Shown: positions 34,795-46,726 of the stretch, one piece after another
Position numbering within the stretch: the first letter of the stretch is position 1
How the letters are laid out: each line of letters starts with the position of its first letter
Assembly (NCBI GenBank): GCA_002914805.1
Contig: JXTB01000036.1
Span: 904,512-968,511, forward strand
DNA length: 64,000 nt
From: Parasponia andersonii
Taxonomy: Eukaryota > Streptophyta > Magnoliopsida > Rosales > Cannabaceae
Reading direction: 5' to 3'
The notes under the pieces: model-generated
What the model was told of the DNA's origin: nothing
Databases searched by the model: none
What the model saw: the letters and a program-made list of their open reading frames with translations, nothing else
Program-made: the position numbers and the translations under genes

Positions 34795-37009
34795 TCTAAG
34801 AGGACTATAATTTGGGGTTTAGTTGTTCATTGAGTCTTTGGTTTAGAATATAAATATCTAGTATATGTGGATACACATATACATATTTTACATTATTCAC
34901 CCAATTTATCCATCTTTCTATACGAATTTGTAAGCTCAAATTCAGTCTCCAAACACTAATTGAAAGGTAGTGATCATGTTTTGACTTTTTTTTTTCTTCT
35001 CCTACGTAGAAGAGCAAAACTTATCTTGAACAGGGCCCTTGTTTGTGTGTGTGTGTGTGTGTGTGGTAATACAGCGCAATGATGCACCACCTATCTTGTA
35101 CTTATCAATATCATTATGCGGTAATGAAATTATGGTACTATGGTAGCATATGTGCAAGGTTGAGAGCTTCCTAAACTCTTAGCAGATTTCTGTTAGATAA
35201 GATTGGCTTTTCTTTCAGTGAGGGTACCTTATCCTCATCTTTCATATGTACTTCCGTCTTTAACTATTAGTAGAAGATTTTGTTACTTCTTTTTTAAAAA
35301 ATAAATAAATAAGGATGACTTTCCTTTTATACATTAATGAGCGTACTCAATGGTGATAGATAGAACATTTAAGTGGGATGGCTTTTTCTTTTTCCTAACA
35401 AAAGTTGGGAAATTTGAAGTAGGAGTCTTAACATTGTAATTCTCTCGGCCAGTCCACGGCCCATTATTTAGGGTTGTTAGACCCCTTAAAAGTAATTTTA
35501 AAATAGAAACATACTCTTTGGAATAAATTATGAAAAGTGAAAAAGATATGCTCTAGTTGGTTTCTAGATGAACACGAAATAATTCATTAATAGTGAATGA
35601 AAAGAAAATTTTTGTTCTTTATTAGTAGTGTTAGTGTTTATGCGAATAAAAATGTACATTTTTACTAATATATATATATATATATACATATATATAATTG
35701 TATGTCTATATATTATAAAGAATACACTTTTGCATTATGGAAAGTAGATATTATCGTAGTTTAATTTGGTTATTAGATGAATACATGTCATCTCAACCCT
35801 TTTTTAATGTAATTCATTTCAGTCGTGCATTCTTCTAAACACAAAATGATTTTTTTGAAATGCTTATTACTGGAAAGAGATTTTATGCCATTTTTTACAT
35901 CAGAACTGTAACATGTTTATCAATTAAGCCTCTTAATACGAGTACAGATTGCTAAATGTTTTGACCTTTTTTTTTTCTCAACAGCCAAGGAGGGGCTGCT
36001 TTGAGATTCGGGAGGAAGGCGGGGATGGCGAGAAGTTCATAAGTCTATTGGTAAGGTTATATCAATGTTACTTTTTCTTCATAACTCAAACTTTTACGTT
36101 TCACCTTTCAGGCGTTCTTACAATCATATGTATTCTTATTATGCTATTGTAATGCTCAATGTTAATATGTGATTTGCTTGCGTTTTGATTTCTCTGGTGT
36201 TTTATCTTTGTTTTCAGTTCCAGGACATCTTGTCCCGTTCTTGTAAACTTCTCTTCCCATTAATCCAAAGCTCTATGTTTCTTTTCAAAAAAAAAAAATA
36301 TGTGATTTGCTTGCTTGGTCCTTAGAGAATAATTTGCCTCGTTGTACTACACTGGATTTAGATGATAGTGGATGATTACGTATATCAGTTGCCATCTTGG
36401 TTGGCAGAGGGACGAACTAGATAAGCAAGCGCAGATGTTTTTTAATTAAAATTGGAGACATGCTTATTGTAGGGATACAAATATCGTTTCTGCTGGTGAA
36501 CTGGATTTTCTTTTTATGTAGTTTTTTTAGTAGGTACCTCTGCTGTGATTTAGCTTGCCAAATGTTTCTTCTCATCATTATCCTTATAGAAATAAGATTT
36601 AGAGGGGTTAAATCAATTGTCTTACTATTTTAGTGGTCATGTTCAACAAATTCGGAAAATAGGCTGGCTATGGTGTCAATCTCAGCTGATTATTTTCTCA
36701 TGCTTGATTGATCTCTGGCTTATCCAGTTCTCCGCCTGTATGACTCTGTTTGTGGTAGATTTCTCAGGCCTTTTAGATCTGTTTGCTGGAATCAACGTGT
36801 ATCCATATTTTATCTGGTTTTACTGGATACATGTTGATTATGTTGCTGGGAGAATTCTGGATCTCTTTAGCTTTCTGGAAACTGTGGTAACTTCGGTGGT
36901 TAACTCATTTGTGGATTTTGTTTTGCAGGAAATGAAGCGACCATTTACGCCAATGAAGGACCTGGACATGTCTCAAGTCATTGAAGACATTGTAGAGAAG
37001 ATTAAATGA
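32182..37009 (+). CDS. Selenoprotein-H-like protein (CXXC form), four exons
   Basis: Exons 32182-32675, 33723-33819, 35985-36050 and 36929-37009 all use GT-AG junctions, keep phase, and give 245 residues. Residues 1-157 are a Lys/Glu-rich, probably disordered tail with a basic nuclear-signal-like PRKRK start and three acidic/basic repeats (58-158). The conserved domain runs from about 159 to 245: TIVIEHC then the redox motif C-T-Q-C at 165-168, VLVNPNKPRRG at 191-201, and a C-terminal helix. This is the Rdx/SELENOH thioredoxin-like fold; animal SELENOH has selenocysteine at the last position of CXXC, here cysteine. The animal protein is nucleolar and redox-active, and the same location is inferred here. 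The start at 32182 is chosen because the sequence before it is GA/TG-repeat leader; the in-frame ATG at 32044 would add 46 odd residues. Confidence 0.88.
32353..32655 (+). repeat. Threefold coding repeat in exon 1 of the SelH-like gene
   Basis: Three units with the pattern GKQK(M/V)VA-(K/E)-acidic run-(S/T)DSEN, then a basic stretch, at residues about 58-96, 97-131 and 132-158. The SDSE/TDSE sites fit casein-kinase-2 targets. The purine-rich DNA produces long spurious open frames in other frames. Confidence 0.85.
34763..34791. repeat. (TA)n microsatellite in intron 2
   Basis: A 29-bp AT run. A (GT)n run lies further down the same intron at 35045-35065, and another broken AT run at 35668-35697. 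Confidence 0.9.
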
Positions 37010-37779
37010 TGGAGCAGGAGCAGCTGTATGCAATATTAGGATTTTTGATATCACAGTAACAGTCTTTTTGCGGTATATGGTCTGACGTTAACCAAGTTTC
37101 ATTTGGTTCTCTTGACAGTAGGATTTCTTACCACTGATCTCCATTGATCTAGTTTTTGTAATTCCCTTGCTGATTTCGAGGCATGTAAACATGCACCTGA
37201 CATAGCATGTCACTCGGCATCATATTATTACAAGCGAATATGATGGTTACATGTATACTAGTGAATCTAGGTGTTTTAGCAAGTCCTTGTGTGGCTTTTG
37301 AAGCAAACTCATTCAAGCTTTAATGGCAAGATAATCCGAGCTTTGAAACCTTATGTCATTGGTGTTTCTCTAGTGTGTTTGATTTTATTGCAAAATAATA
37401 TTTGAATCTCACTTTCCTACAAAAATTGGGTATTTTTGAGTCCTGTTTGCGATAGTAATTGGAAACAGAGCTAATTTAATTCCTATGTCGTTGTAGATAT
37501 GAGATGCATGGTAGCGGATGGTCTTAATTCTCTCCTTTACTTGGTTTTCATTTTCAACCTTTGGTTGCTAACTTGTTTTAAGATAATGATATATGTGAAT
37601 ACATATAGCTATTTTATAGAGTAGGCTATTATGACGAGAAAAGTATAGTGAATGAACGTATAGAAGCCGTGAATAAATTTCAACAAGCGAAGCTGCTTGT
37701 TTAATAATGGCGACATTGAAAAGCTGTTGGTGTGATTTTGGTCTGTGAGTCAATGTGCATTACGGTCTTTGAGTAGTTT
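37010..37779 (+). other. 3' UTR and intergenic DNA after the SelH-like gene
   Basis: The 3' UTR must lie in the first part, but I cannot fix a poly(A) site. A short direct repeat 'tttgagtagtttttctt' occurs twice at about 37769-37802. Confidence 0.5.
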
Positions 37780-38075
37780 TTCTTTGAGTAGTTTTTCTTA
37801 AAAGAAGTCCAAAATCCATATTTAATATAGATGTGATCGTACAATTTTGAATAAAATTATAATTTTTTACCAAATTGATAATGATATTACTAGTGCGATA
37901 TTTGCTAAAATCTCTCCCACAAAATTACGTTACGATGTATTTACTTTTTTCATGTGAATATGATATATTTATAAAGACATTGTGGTCCTTAAAATATTAG
38001 GATTAATGTCCATTTATTCGTGAAAAGATAGTTGGAAATCTCACTTATTCGCTTGTACGGACAAGGGACAATGAT
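37780..38075. repeat. Repeat family copy 1 (downstream of the SelH-like gene)
   Basis: It aligns with 44470-44880: shared blocks include 'agtagtt.tttcttaaa', 'acaattttgaa.aa.attat', 'gtggtc.ct.aaa' and '.gctcgta.ggacaaggg'. Immediately to the right is LTR-end-like sequence. Unclassified; possibly part of an old element of which both copies are fragments. Confidence 0.6.
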
Positions 38076-39305
38076 TGGGACATGTATCATCAACTTATGG
38101 AGTTTTCTACTCCAAGTGGTCAGCTAACGTGCTTGGCAAATTATTGCTAGTGATCTTCATGCACATGCTTAAGACGACAGAACAGGTCATATCATTTGAC
38201 TCTAATTACGTTGTCTATCTTTTAAGAGTTGCTTGATTCATTGTATTGATTGTAACACCCATCCAAAAACCTGATCATCTAGCTTAGAGACTTACCCTTG
38301 ACTTTCCAGAGGTTGTTCTCTCTATATACGATCAGGCTACTTGGTCTTCTATAAACCGTTCGGCTTATGACAAATTTAGTGTCATTTTAGATGTCGGCAA
38401 CGATATATCGTTTTGGATCTTACTCAAACGCCACGTATAGTTTTTGATAAGTTATGAGAAAATACCCCAACAAAAGCTATTGCAGCAGAGAATGAAAATT
38501 TTCAGCATAATTTAGGCCTTCATTCGATCACTTTTATATTTTATTAAAATAATTTGAAAAGTGAAACTATTTTGGTTTTCAATTTTCAAAAACACGAACC
38601 ATGCTCGGCAATTGGTTTGTTTGATTTTTTAGTTTAAAGTATTAACAAACATAGTAAGCATTGTTTTAAAATATATATACATATTATATATAAAATGACA
38701 TTTTCAAAAATAACGGCCAGCAACCGATTATATGTATAAAGACACGACATATATCTATATATGTAATTATTGAGGAGTTTTTGTTGCCCTTTCTTTTAAC
38801 ACTCCTCTTAATTATTTTATACATGTACACGTAGATCATATACGAAAAGTTTATTATTAGTTTTTCTTTTCTTTTTAATCTATTTATGTTTTGAGGTTGT
38901 TTGTAGTTTAAGGCAACTTTGCCGTTTTATGACAATTTCCTCCGAGTGAGATGATCGGGGGAGGGATAAATTTGGTAGGTGTTAATATACAGGGAAATAA
39001 ATCGTAAAAATGAGAACAAATGCAACTGGAGGTCTAATTTGACATTTCAAAAAATGCAAGGGTTCAATAAACAAAAATAAAAATAAATTATAATAATAAT
39101 AATAGCCATTTTACTGTAATTTCCCTGTCCGATCAATCCAACCTTGTTTGGTTTGATTAGAATTGGTCTTTAATTTATTTAATTTTTTTTTTCCTAAAAT
39201 AAGAAAGTCGGTTGTATCAATAAATTATCCCCTATGGAGTAAAAAAAAAAAATCCTAACACCAATCATTAGACATATGTACTTTTTATTTTCGAAGAACT
39301 ATATA

Positions 39306-39353
<48 letters not shown>

Positions 39354-41144
39354 GCATAATTCCGAGAACTATATTCTTCCTTCAAACTTCATATACAATA
39401 CATATGTTATGTTCTAGAGTAATGTAAAAACTCATTAGTCACTTTTTCCAGGTAGAGAGATAATGTTGTAACTTTTATAAGATACTAAGTATATTCATGT
39501 TACTTGACCCAAAATCCTACGCCGTAATTTTTTAGTAATTTTAAGTGTAAATTAATATAAATAAAGAATTTTACAAAATTCAGAGAAAATCCAGTACTTG
39601 GATGTTTCATTTTAGTCCTTGACTCATTAGAAATTCTATAAAAAGAGAACGGATCTTTAATTTAATTTATCAAGAACGGTATACCAATTAAAATTTGATG
39701 AAACATAGTTAATTTGTAAGAAAACTTGATTTAATAAAAACTTTAGCGTTGATTAAAATGAGGTTCGTAAATCTTGAGTCGGAGAGTCAAAATTAATTTA
39801 CAGGATAAATCAAATTCCAAGTACTTAAAACTTTAAAAATATAATCCTTGGGAACTATAGGGTCCTATTTATACACCAAATCCTCAAATAGTAATAAATA
39901 CATCTTCATATATTCACTTAGTAGACTCAATGGACTTGGCTAAACAGTTAGACATGGAGAAAGAGTGAGATAAAAAAAAGTACCAACCTAAGGAGGAATA
40001 AGACCACGAGCCTAAGCCAAACGACTTGCCTAGCCATCGAGATAACTGAGTCGAATGAGTAATCGCCTGAAAATAGAGAAAAAGAGAAGGGGTGAGCTCG
40101 AAATCTCAGTAGGAAGGCTGTTACCTTAATTAAAACCTTTTAGTAATAGAAAGCCCATGCATGGTGAGTTTAATTCAAAATAACTTTTCAAAACCATATG
40201 TATATATAATCATAAAACTATCCAAAACTAAGAGTTCATATACATATACATGTATATAGAGGTACAGAAAACATAATATCTCAAAACTAATCAGTCCACA
40301 AACACATGACACAAATCCATCTATGCCCATAAGTTCATCACCTCTCATCAATGGAAATCAGGGTATTGGCACTACATGTGCTATACAGCCTGCCTGACAC
40401 CTAGCTCATAACCGGAGGGGATACCCGTGTGTCGCCTACCAAACCTGGAGGGGCAACCGCATTGCCTACGCCTGCCAAATGGGGAGGTAATCAGAAGAAA
40501 AACCACGCGCGAGTTCACAGACTCTCACCGTTGGTGGGGCCGCAGCGCCACACTGTAAAAACCCTATGATGCTAACCTGGGACTCATGTGTGATCCTATG
40601 ATACGTGTACTCTGAACTGATGTGTAAAAGTAGCCATGCAGCAATTTAAGTTCAAATGATGCTCTGGTTTTTAATAAAATAATTCATTAAATTTTGTAGA
40701 AAAATGGGCAGCATAACGACCCTATTTTAATATATCCAAAAATAATTTGCACTCAGAAAATTCCTAGAGCAATCCAATATATAAATCAGACCATTCAATT
40801 CTATCACAAATATTTAAAAGTTCTAAAATCACATTTGTTCTCATATGTTGCAGAAAATAAGTTTTATTCAAAATGACGTAAAAGAGAGCTAACTGAATCC
40901 CTACCTCACTAAAATAGCGATATCACACTATTGGATGCTCAAGGTATCGTTGGATGATTACTCGGAGGGTCGGGAACTAATCTCACACCCTCGATCGTCC
41001 TCTTGCGAAAAACCAACTTCGTACCGGACCTTCAACTCCACAGACGGACCTCTTCATTGAATTCTTAGCACCCAAAATAGCTAGGTTAGACATATGACTT
41101 ATTCAATTAGGATTCGGGGCCACACCGGACCGGTGGCACTTAAA

Positions 41145-42052
41145 ACGAGACAAAATCTCTACCGTCTAATCTCGATTTTCGTGCCGATCACCAAACGACA
41201 CAATATATATATATATATATATATATATCAAATTTCTCCATTTTCCGAGTACATTCCAAAAATGACAACAAAAACGAAATGTAACGGTTGGATCGAAAAC
41301 TAAAATTCGAAACTCAAAATATCCTAAAATAGAAACTTTCAATCTGGGCAAAATGGGATCGTGAAATATATACTTTGACGTTCTTCTCGACGATATGAAC
41401 CCAACGAGCCTAAGAATGCGGCTTGAAACAGCCGGAATCGTCACCGGTGATGAAAACTTCTAAACGGCTAAAAATGGTGTTTTCCATCAACGTGGTTCTC
41501 AGCGGTGACCGGGGGTGGACAGCGCGGCTTCCTGGCAACACAGGAGGAGCTCGCCGGCGACAGGCCTAGCCGGACGATGGGAGAGGTGGCGGCGACTTAC
41601 GAGGTAAAATCTTGACCGCCTGATCTCGATTTTCGTGCCGATCACTAAACGACACAATTTATATATCATACTTCTCCATTTTCTGAGTACATTCCAAAAA
41701 TGACAACAAAAACGAAATCTAACGGTCGGATCGAAAACCAAAATTCGAAACTCAAAATATCCTAGAATGGAAACTTTCAATCCGGGCAAAATGGGATCGT
41801 GAAATATATAGCTTAAGGTTCCTCTCGATGATACGAGCCCAAGAACGCGGCTTGAAACGGCCGGAATCGTCACCGGTGACGAAAATTTCCAAACGGCTAA
41901 AAATGGTATTTTCCAGCAACGTAGCTCTCAGCAGTGACCGGGGGTGGGCGGCGCGGCTTTCTGGTAACACGGGAAGAGCTCACCGGCGACAGGCCTAGCT
42001 GGACGATGGGAAAGGTGGCGGCGGCTTCCTTGGTCCTCTTTGGCTGAGAGAA
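41145..42052 (-). repeat. 454-bp tandem duplication inside the LTR
   Basis: Copy 1 (about 41145-41598) and copy 2 (about 41599-42052) run from 'tctcgattttcgtgccgatcac' to 'gcctagc.ggacgatggga.aggtggcggcg' at a spacing of 454 bp, with few substitutions. Copy 1 has a (TA)n run (41202-41229) that is shorter in copy 2. The minus-strand open frames here are LTR leader, not genes. Confidence 0.88.
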
Positions 42053-42116
42053 CGAGAGGGAGGAGAAAGAGAGAGAGGGCTATCGCGAGGGAGAAGGACG
42101 AGAGAGAGAAAGATAA

Positions 42117-42130
42117 GTTTATATATAAGC
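42117..42130 (-). promoter_or_regulatory. TATA box of the minus-strand LTR
   Basis: GCTTATATATAAAC on the - strand, directly before a CT-rich and then GC-rich leader, fixes LTR polarity. Confidence 0.5.
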
Positions 42131-42481
42131 TAATTTAAAAAAAAAAAAAAAAAAAAACCTGGTCAAATGTTGCCCTTTAAAAAAATAGGTTATTACATTA
42201 CCCGACCATATTTAAATAAAGAGGGAAGAAGAAAACTTTTATCTTTTTTCTTACAGAACAAGCACTCTGGCCTATAGGTGCCATTTGGCCTTTTTGAAAT
42301 AAAAAGAATCGAGAACTCAGTATTATTTGAGGTTTAAATTATGAAGTTAGAAAAGGTAATAAAAGGAAAGTTACTTTTATAATTCGAGATATGAATTTCT
42401 ACATATAGTCCATTACAAATTTCTCAACTTTACCAACGAGCTAATTACGTTATTATTATCAATTTTTTCACTCTCATTGAT

Positions 42482-43049
42482 TATTTATTTATCGTTAAAA
42501 TCACGTCATGTTTTGTAGGTAGAGACGATTGAAATTTAAAAACAAAAGGTCATATTCGAAATAATGTTTACATGTCTTTATGTTAAAACTGGTTCTTTCC
42601 AATTTATCATTAATTTTGGACGTTAACCATTGCTCTTTTGGACCTGAGACTCCTTTAACAAAACAAAATAAATAGAAAGATTAAAAAAAAAAAAAAGAAA
42701 CTCTCACTGATTATGGAGTTTCAATAATTAAGCAGATCCCAATTCCAGCTGCTATAAATTAAATACTAACCACATCTCCGAAATTTGCTCAATTGGGAAT
42801 AGAAAAAAATTATGACTCATCCCCAAATTCACCCCCGCCATATCCGTCAAAACACGCCATATAACGTAATCTTAAATGTCATAATTAGGACACCAATCAG
42901 AAAATCACTCCAAACCCATCAATTCCAACTGTCCACATTTTGAACTCGTCCCCATAATTTCATGTTTATATAAAGCCCTCTAAACCATTCTCCATAAACG
43001 GGCTTTGTAATTAATCTTTTAAAATCATTACACCAAATTTAAACCAAAC
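42482..43049 (+). promoter_or_regulatory. Promoter and 5' leader of the fasciclin gene
   Basis: A TATA box, TTTATATAAA, lies at 42965-42974, about 75 bp before the ATG, leaving room for a short leader. The rest is AT-rich with a poly-A run at 42683-42697; no other site is claimed. Confidence 0.65.
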
Positions 43050-44003
43050 ATGAATAATCGCAAAGCCTCTGCCTCTACCGCTACCTTCCTCTTTTTCATT
43101 GTCGTTTTCCTCTTCTCCTCGTCCTCAGCCTTCAACATCACCAGGCTCTTAGGCCAAAAGCCTGACTTTAGCTCTCTCAACGACCTGTTGGCTCGGACCA
43201 AGCTCAGCGACGAGATCAACCGCCGCCAGACCATCACCGTCCTCGCCCTCGACAACGCCGCCGTGTCATCCCTCTCCTCTCAGCCGCTCGATGTCGTTAA
43301 GAAGATCCTGAGCGTCCACGTCATTCTGGACTACTACGACGTGGAGAAGATCACCAAGCTCGGTGTCTCCAACAAGACCTCTGTCCTCACCACCCTCTTC
43401 CAGGCCTCCGGCGCCGCCGTCGACCAGCAGGGCTTCCTCGACGTCTCGCTCGTCAACGAGGGCGAGATCGCCTTCGGCTCCGCCGCCAAGGGCGGCGCTC
43501 TCAACTCAAAGCTCGTGAAGACCGTGGCCGAGCAGCCCTACAACATCTCTGTGCTCCAGATCACCGCGCCGATCCAAGTCCCCGGCATCGACTCTGGCTC
43601 GCCGCCGTCTCCTCCGCCGCCGCATAAGGCGGAGACACCCTCCGCCGCTCCGGTACAGGCGCCGAATAAGTCTCCGGTGAAGGCTCCCGCCCCGTCGAAG
43701 AAGCCCGTGGCTCCTGCTCCTTCGAAGAAGCCCGTGGCTCCCGGCCCATCCGAGAAGTCCGATGCTCCTGCACCGGCGGAGGACGGCGCCGATTCGCCTG
43801 TGGCTGCCGCACCGGTTTCCGATGCGCCAACGGCGACTGCACCGGTAGCCGACGCACCGGTTTCTGATCTGCCAACTAGCTCTGCCCCAGAGGGCCAGGT
43901 AGTAGATGCCACGAAAGAGGTAATGGGTGGGGCGGCAAGCCGAATGGCGGCCGGAGCTGGGTTGATGGCGACGTTAGTGTCATGTTTGGCGGTTATCATA
44001 TGA
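43050..44003 (+). CDS. Fasciclin-like arabinogalactan protein, single-domain (FLA3/FLA14-like)
   Basis: 317 residues, no intron. Residues 1-27 form a signal peptide ending SSSSA. One fasciclin domain spans about 28-172, with ITVLALDNAAV (62-72) as the H1-type motif, SVHVILDYYD (88-97) as the central YH-type motif and YNISVLQI (164-171) at the C-terminal end. N-glycosylation sites are at N29, N108 and N165. Residues 183-285 are a Pro/Ala/Ser/Thr-rich arabinogalactan region with repeated SKKPVAP and VSDAP-type units. The last 18 or so residues are hydrophobic after a small-residue GGAASRM stretch, fitting a GPI-anchor signal. The architecture matches plant FLAs, which act at the plasma membrane and cell wall; single-domain intronless members near FLA3 and FLA14 are often pollen-expressed. 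The third codon base is strongly C/G-biased, unlike the AT-rich surroundings. Confidence 0.93.
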   Translation: MNNRKASASTATFLFFIVVFLFSSSSAFNITRLLGQKPDFSSLNDLLARTKLSDEINRRQTITVLALDNAAVSSLSSQPLDVVKKILSVHVILDYYDVEKITKLGVSNKTSVLTTLFQASGAAVDQQGFLDVSLVNEGEIAFGSAAKGGALNSKLVKTVAEQPYNISVLQITAPIQVPGIDSGSPPSPPPPHKAETPSAAPVQAPNKSPVKAPAPSKKPVAPAPSKKPVAPGPSEKSDAPAPAEDGADSPVAAAPVSDAPTATAPVADAPVSDLPTSSAPEGQVVDATKEVMGGAASRMAAGAGLMATLVSCLAVII

Positions 44004-44194
44004 GACATGCATGTAGCAATAAGAGGGCTATATAGTTACGTTGTAATAGATTTTAATGCAAGGGGATGGTACGTGTGTACTCATGTTATTTTCGGATGTC
44101 ATTCATCGACAGATTATCGCATTATATATGGTTTTGTTTTAAAAAATATTTTAGTAATTAGCGAGAGAGAGACTAATATTGGTGGTTAGTTGGT

Positions 44195-44452
44195 GCCACT
44201 ATTATACGATGTATAAATTGGTGATATAATTACGTACAATGTGCATAATGTCGACGTACTATTAGACGATATATAAGTTGGTTATATAATTACGTACAGT
44301 GTGCATGACAAATGCACTAGGATTGTTGTATCAAGATTAATAATGTCGACATACGATTAGAAGATATACAAATTGGTGATAAAATTACGTGCAATGTGCA
44401 TGACAAATGCACTAGGATTGTTGTCTCAAGATTGATAACGTCGACGTGGATT
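44195..44452. repeat. Three-copy tandem repeat 3' of the fasciclin gene
   Basis: Units at about 44195-44255, 44256-44344 and 44345-44452 share 'gtcgac.ta...ttaga.gatata.aa.ttgg' and 'ataattacgta.agtgtgcat'. Copies 2 and 3 also share 'gacaaatgcactaggattgt'. It probably lies in or just past the 3' UTR. Confidence 0.8.
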
Positions 44453-44469
44453 TTTGTCCATGAAACAGC

Positions 44470-44880
44470 GCGCCACTTGATCTTAAAGTAGTTCTTTCTT
44501 AAAGGGACCAAAATACAAATTTAATGTAATCGTGTTCTATACAATTTTGAAAAAGATTATATATTTACTTTTTTTTATTAGCTGATAGGGAGTGGTACCA
44601 ACGTAGTACCAGCAAATCTCATCCACAAAAAATAGTTAGTATTGTATTTAATAAAATATTCGTCGATGCTTACCTAAAAAATAGTAAGATGGGAAAACAC
44701 AATAAGACAAATATGATTTTAAATATTTATAATCGCTTACCTTTTTCAGGTGAAGTTGAACTACTTTTAGTCGCTTTGTGGTCTCTCAAATACAAAAGGT
44801 TGGTGTCCACGTATCAATAAAAAGATACGAGTGAATCCTACCTATTAGCTCGTATGGACAAGGGTGTGTTATTGAGCCAA
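44470..44880. repeat. Repeat family copy 2 (downstream of the fasciclin gene)
   Basis: The paralogue of 37780-38075 in the same orientation. To its right (about 45090-45190) the block 'tttggtgtcgttttaagcg' plus 'gaaattaccccc' resembles 38377-38480, so both copies adjoin similar LTR-end-like sequence. Confidence 0.6.
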
Positions 44881-45190
44881 GTATTAGTTTCTTTATTTTG
44901 GTTCCTGACCGGAATCATGTTGTTATTCTAGAAGCTTGGCTGGTCAGAGTGAACCATGAAGGTTGACCGAGTGCCTGCCTTCAAATTCGTAAGATTGGCC
45001 CTCCTTGGTATTTCCGACCAGGTGTTTTTCCCTTCAAGCATCACTCGACTCGTCCTTGCAGGTTGTAGAAGCTGTTACCTAGTCTCTCAACGGGTGGATC
45101 TGGTCAGCCCATAGTAAGTTTGGTGTCGTTTTAAGCGTACTATTACGACGTGTCATTTTTTGATTGATTTGAAGAAATTACCCCCAATAA

Positions 45191-46721
45191 ATTATATTTT
45201 TATCTCTCTTGTATTTTGTTTTAATCGTTAGATTGGCTTTTAGAATTGGTTACTCAACTACTTTTTTTTTTGGCTGGAATAATGGTTACTAAACTTACAT
45301 CTAATATGAGTTTAAATTTTCATGAGACGTGTAAGTAGATTACGTCTTCACTTAGTAACATCTATGATTATAATTGGTATATATGTTCTTATTACTAAGA
45401 TTTTTGGTATGTACTAAGTACTAACTGATTAGAACAAGTTACTCCAAAAATATATTAAGAACTGATTAGAACAATGCAATATTACTCTATCAAGTCAAAT
45501 CAGCCTATTTTCTACAACATTATTGTTACGGCATGATCTATTAACAATATGACAACCTTAACTGTTTGTTCCTCTTCTCAATTGAACACAAATGTACCTT
45601 TGAAATTATCACTTTTGACTATTTTTTAAAATATGTAAGAAAAATTGAATATACTATAATTATTTACAAAGTTCAGAATTTCAATGAAAAATTCAGAAAT
45701 TTAAAATTATCACATTTCTACCCTCTCAAAAGAGGTAAGTGAAGGAGGTGTGACCAAGATAGATGGTCGAATGATCATAATTGATGATCGAAATATTTTA
45801 ACCCCAATCGAACAAAGGCAGTGGAGATCGGAATCATCCTTGGTGGTAGATTCAGTTTAGGGTTTATTGAAATGTGGTATAAAAAAAAAAATCGTTTTGA
45901 TAATGTTTACGGATGACTCCTTTTATTCACGATGAGGGTATTGGTAAAACCAGGAGTATTTAGGGTATTAGTAGACCTGGGTGTAAATACTCCCATTTTT
46001 ATCCTTTTATTAGTATTTTCTTAATTCATTTAGCCTTTTGTATTATTTTTAAAACTATTTACTATAGAAATAACAATTGAATAGTTCATATTTATTCAAA
46101 AAAAAAAACTAGTTCATATGATTGGAGAACTAATTTCCTCCAATTGAATTAGTTGTTGCAAAAAAAACTGTGTCCAAATTGTTGTTATTATTGATGTGGG
46201 AGTAGATGATCAAGCCTACATTAATCCATACTTTTAACGAACTGGTGGGATGTGGCGGAAGAGTGGAGACAGAGTCGGCATAGAGGGCAGTTCAAGTTTT
46301 GCCGTATTTGGGCTTGTGATATCCATGGGCCTATTATGCACATCCTTACGCATTGGAAGCCCAATATCAATAAGAAGGGAAATATGTGACTATTATTCAA
46401 AACACAAATTTACTAATTCTTAGTTGTAATTTCTTATATCTTACAACACAATTATTTTTCTCTTTTAAAAAGAAAAACATCTTGCGCTTGGTACAAGCAA
46501 TGGAAAAACACAACCTTAGCTCAGTTACATATCATGTTAGAGCTTCGAAGTAGGTGATTTTGTTACCTACACCAAATGAAGAATTTAATATCATTATCGA
46601 TAATATGCGGAAGTTCAATCTTTTGCGTGGCAAGTTAAAATGAAGTTAATTGTGTGTATCTCATTGATTACTTTATAAAATTGATAGGGTTGTGTCATTT
46701 ATTTTTTATGTGCAATATACA
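45191..46721. other. Non-coding stretch
   Basis: No gene supported. A slightly GC-richer piece (46190-46380) reads without a long frame and shows no domain. Confidence 0.5.
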
Positions 46722-46726
46722 TATTC

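Larger units (their letters stand above)
38251..42476 (-). mobile_element. Long minus-strand LTR, Ty3/gypsy-like
   Basis: The left end TGTAACACCC, the right end CTCTCA, and identical flanks TTGAT (38246-38250 and 42477-42481) give a 4226-bp unit. The interior 40320-42010 is alike in layout to 47340-48900 of the better bounded LTR at 46727-49229 ('ggaggggca', 'attgcctacgcct', 'cgcgcg', 'tcgattttcgtgcc'). A minus-strand TATA box lies at 42117-42130 and a GC-rich leader follows at 41440-42060. The right end is the weak point: CATTGAT could occur by chance, and another left end (TGTTACTTGACCC at 39498) is possible. No gag or pol is seen. It contains a (TA)n run at 39301-39350. Confidence 0.5.

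Noticed and set aside
41166-41873. Two similar minus-strand ORFs as a duplicated gene
   Set aside because: They come from the 454-bp duplicated LTR leader downstream of a TATA box and match no protein family.
39498-42197. Alternative ends for the minus-strand LTR (39498 or 39505 to 42197)
   Set aside because: TTACT/TTACC flanks match only 4 of 5, and the U3 before the TATA box would be only about 70 bp. Kept only as an alternative to 38251-42476.
43538-44008. Antisense ORFs over the fasciclin gene
   Set aside because: They are shadows produced by its high GC3; no domain, and they are Ala/Gly- or Arg/Pro-rich.
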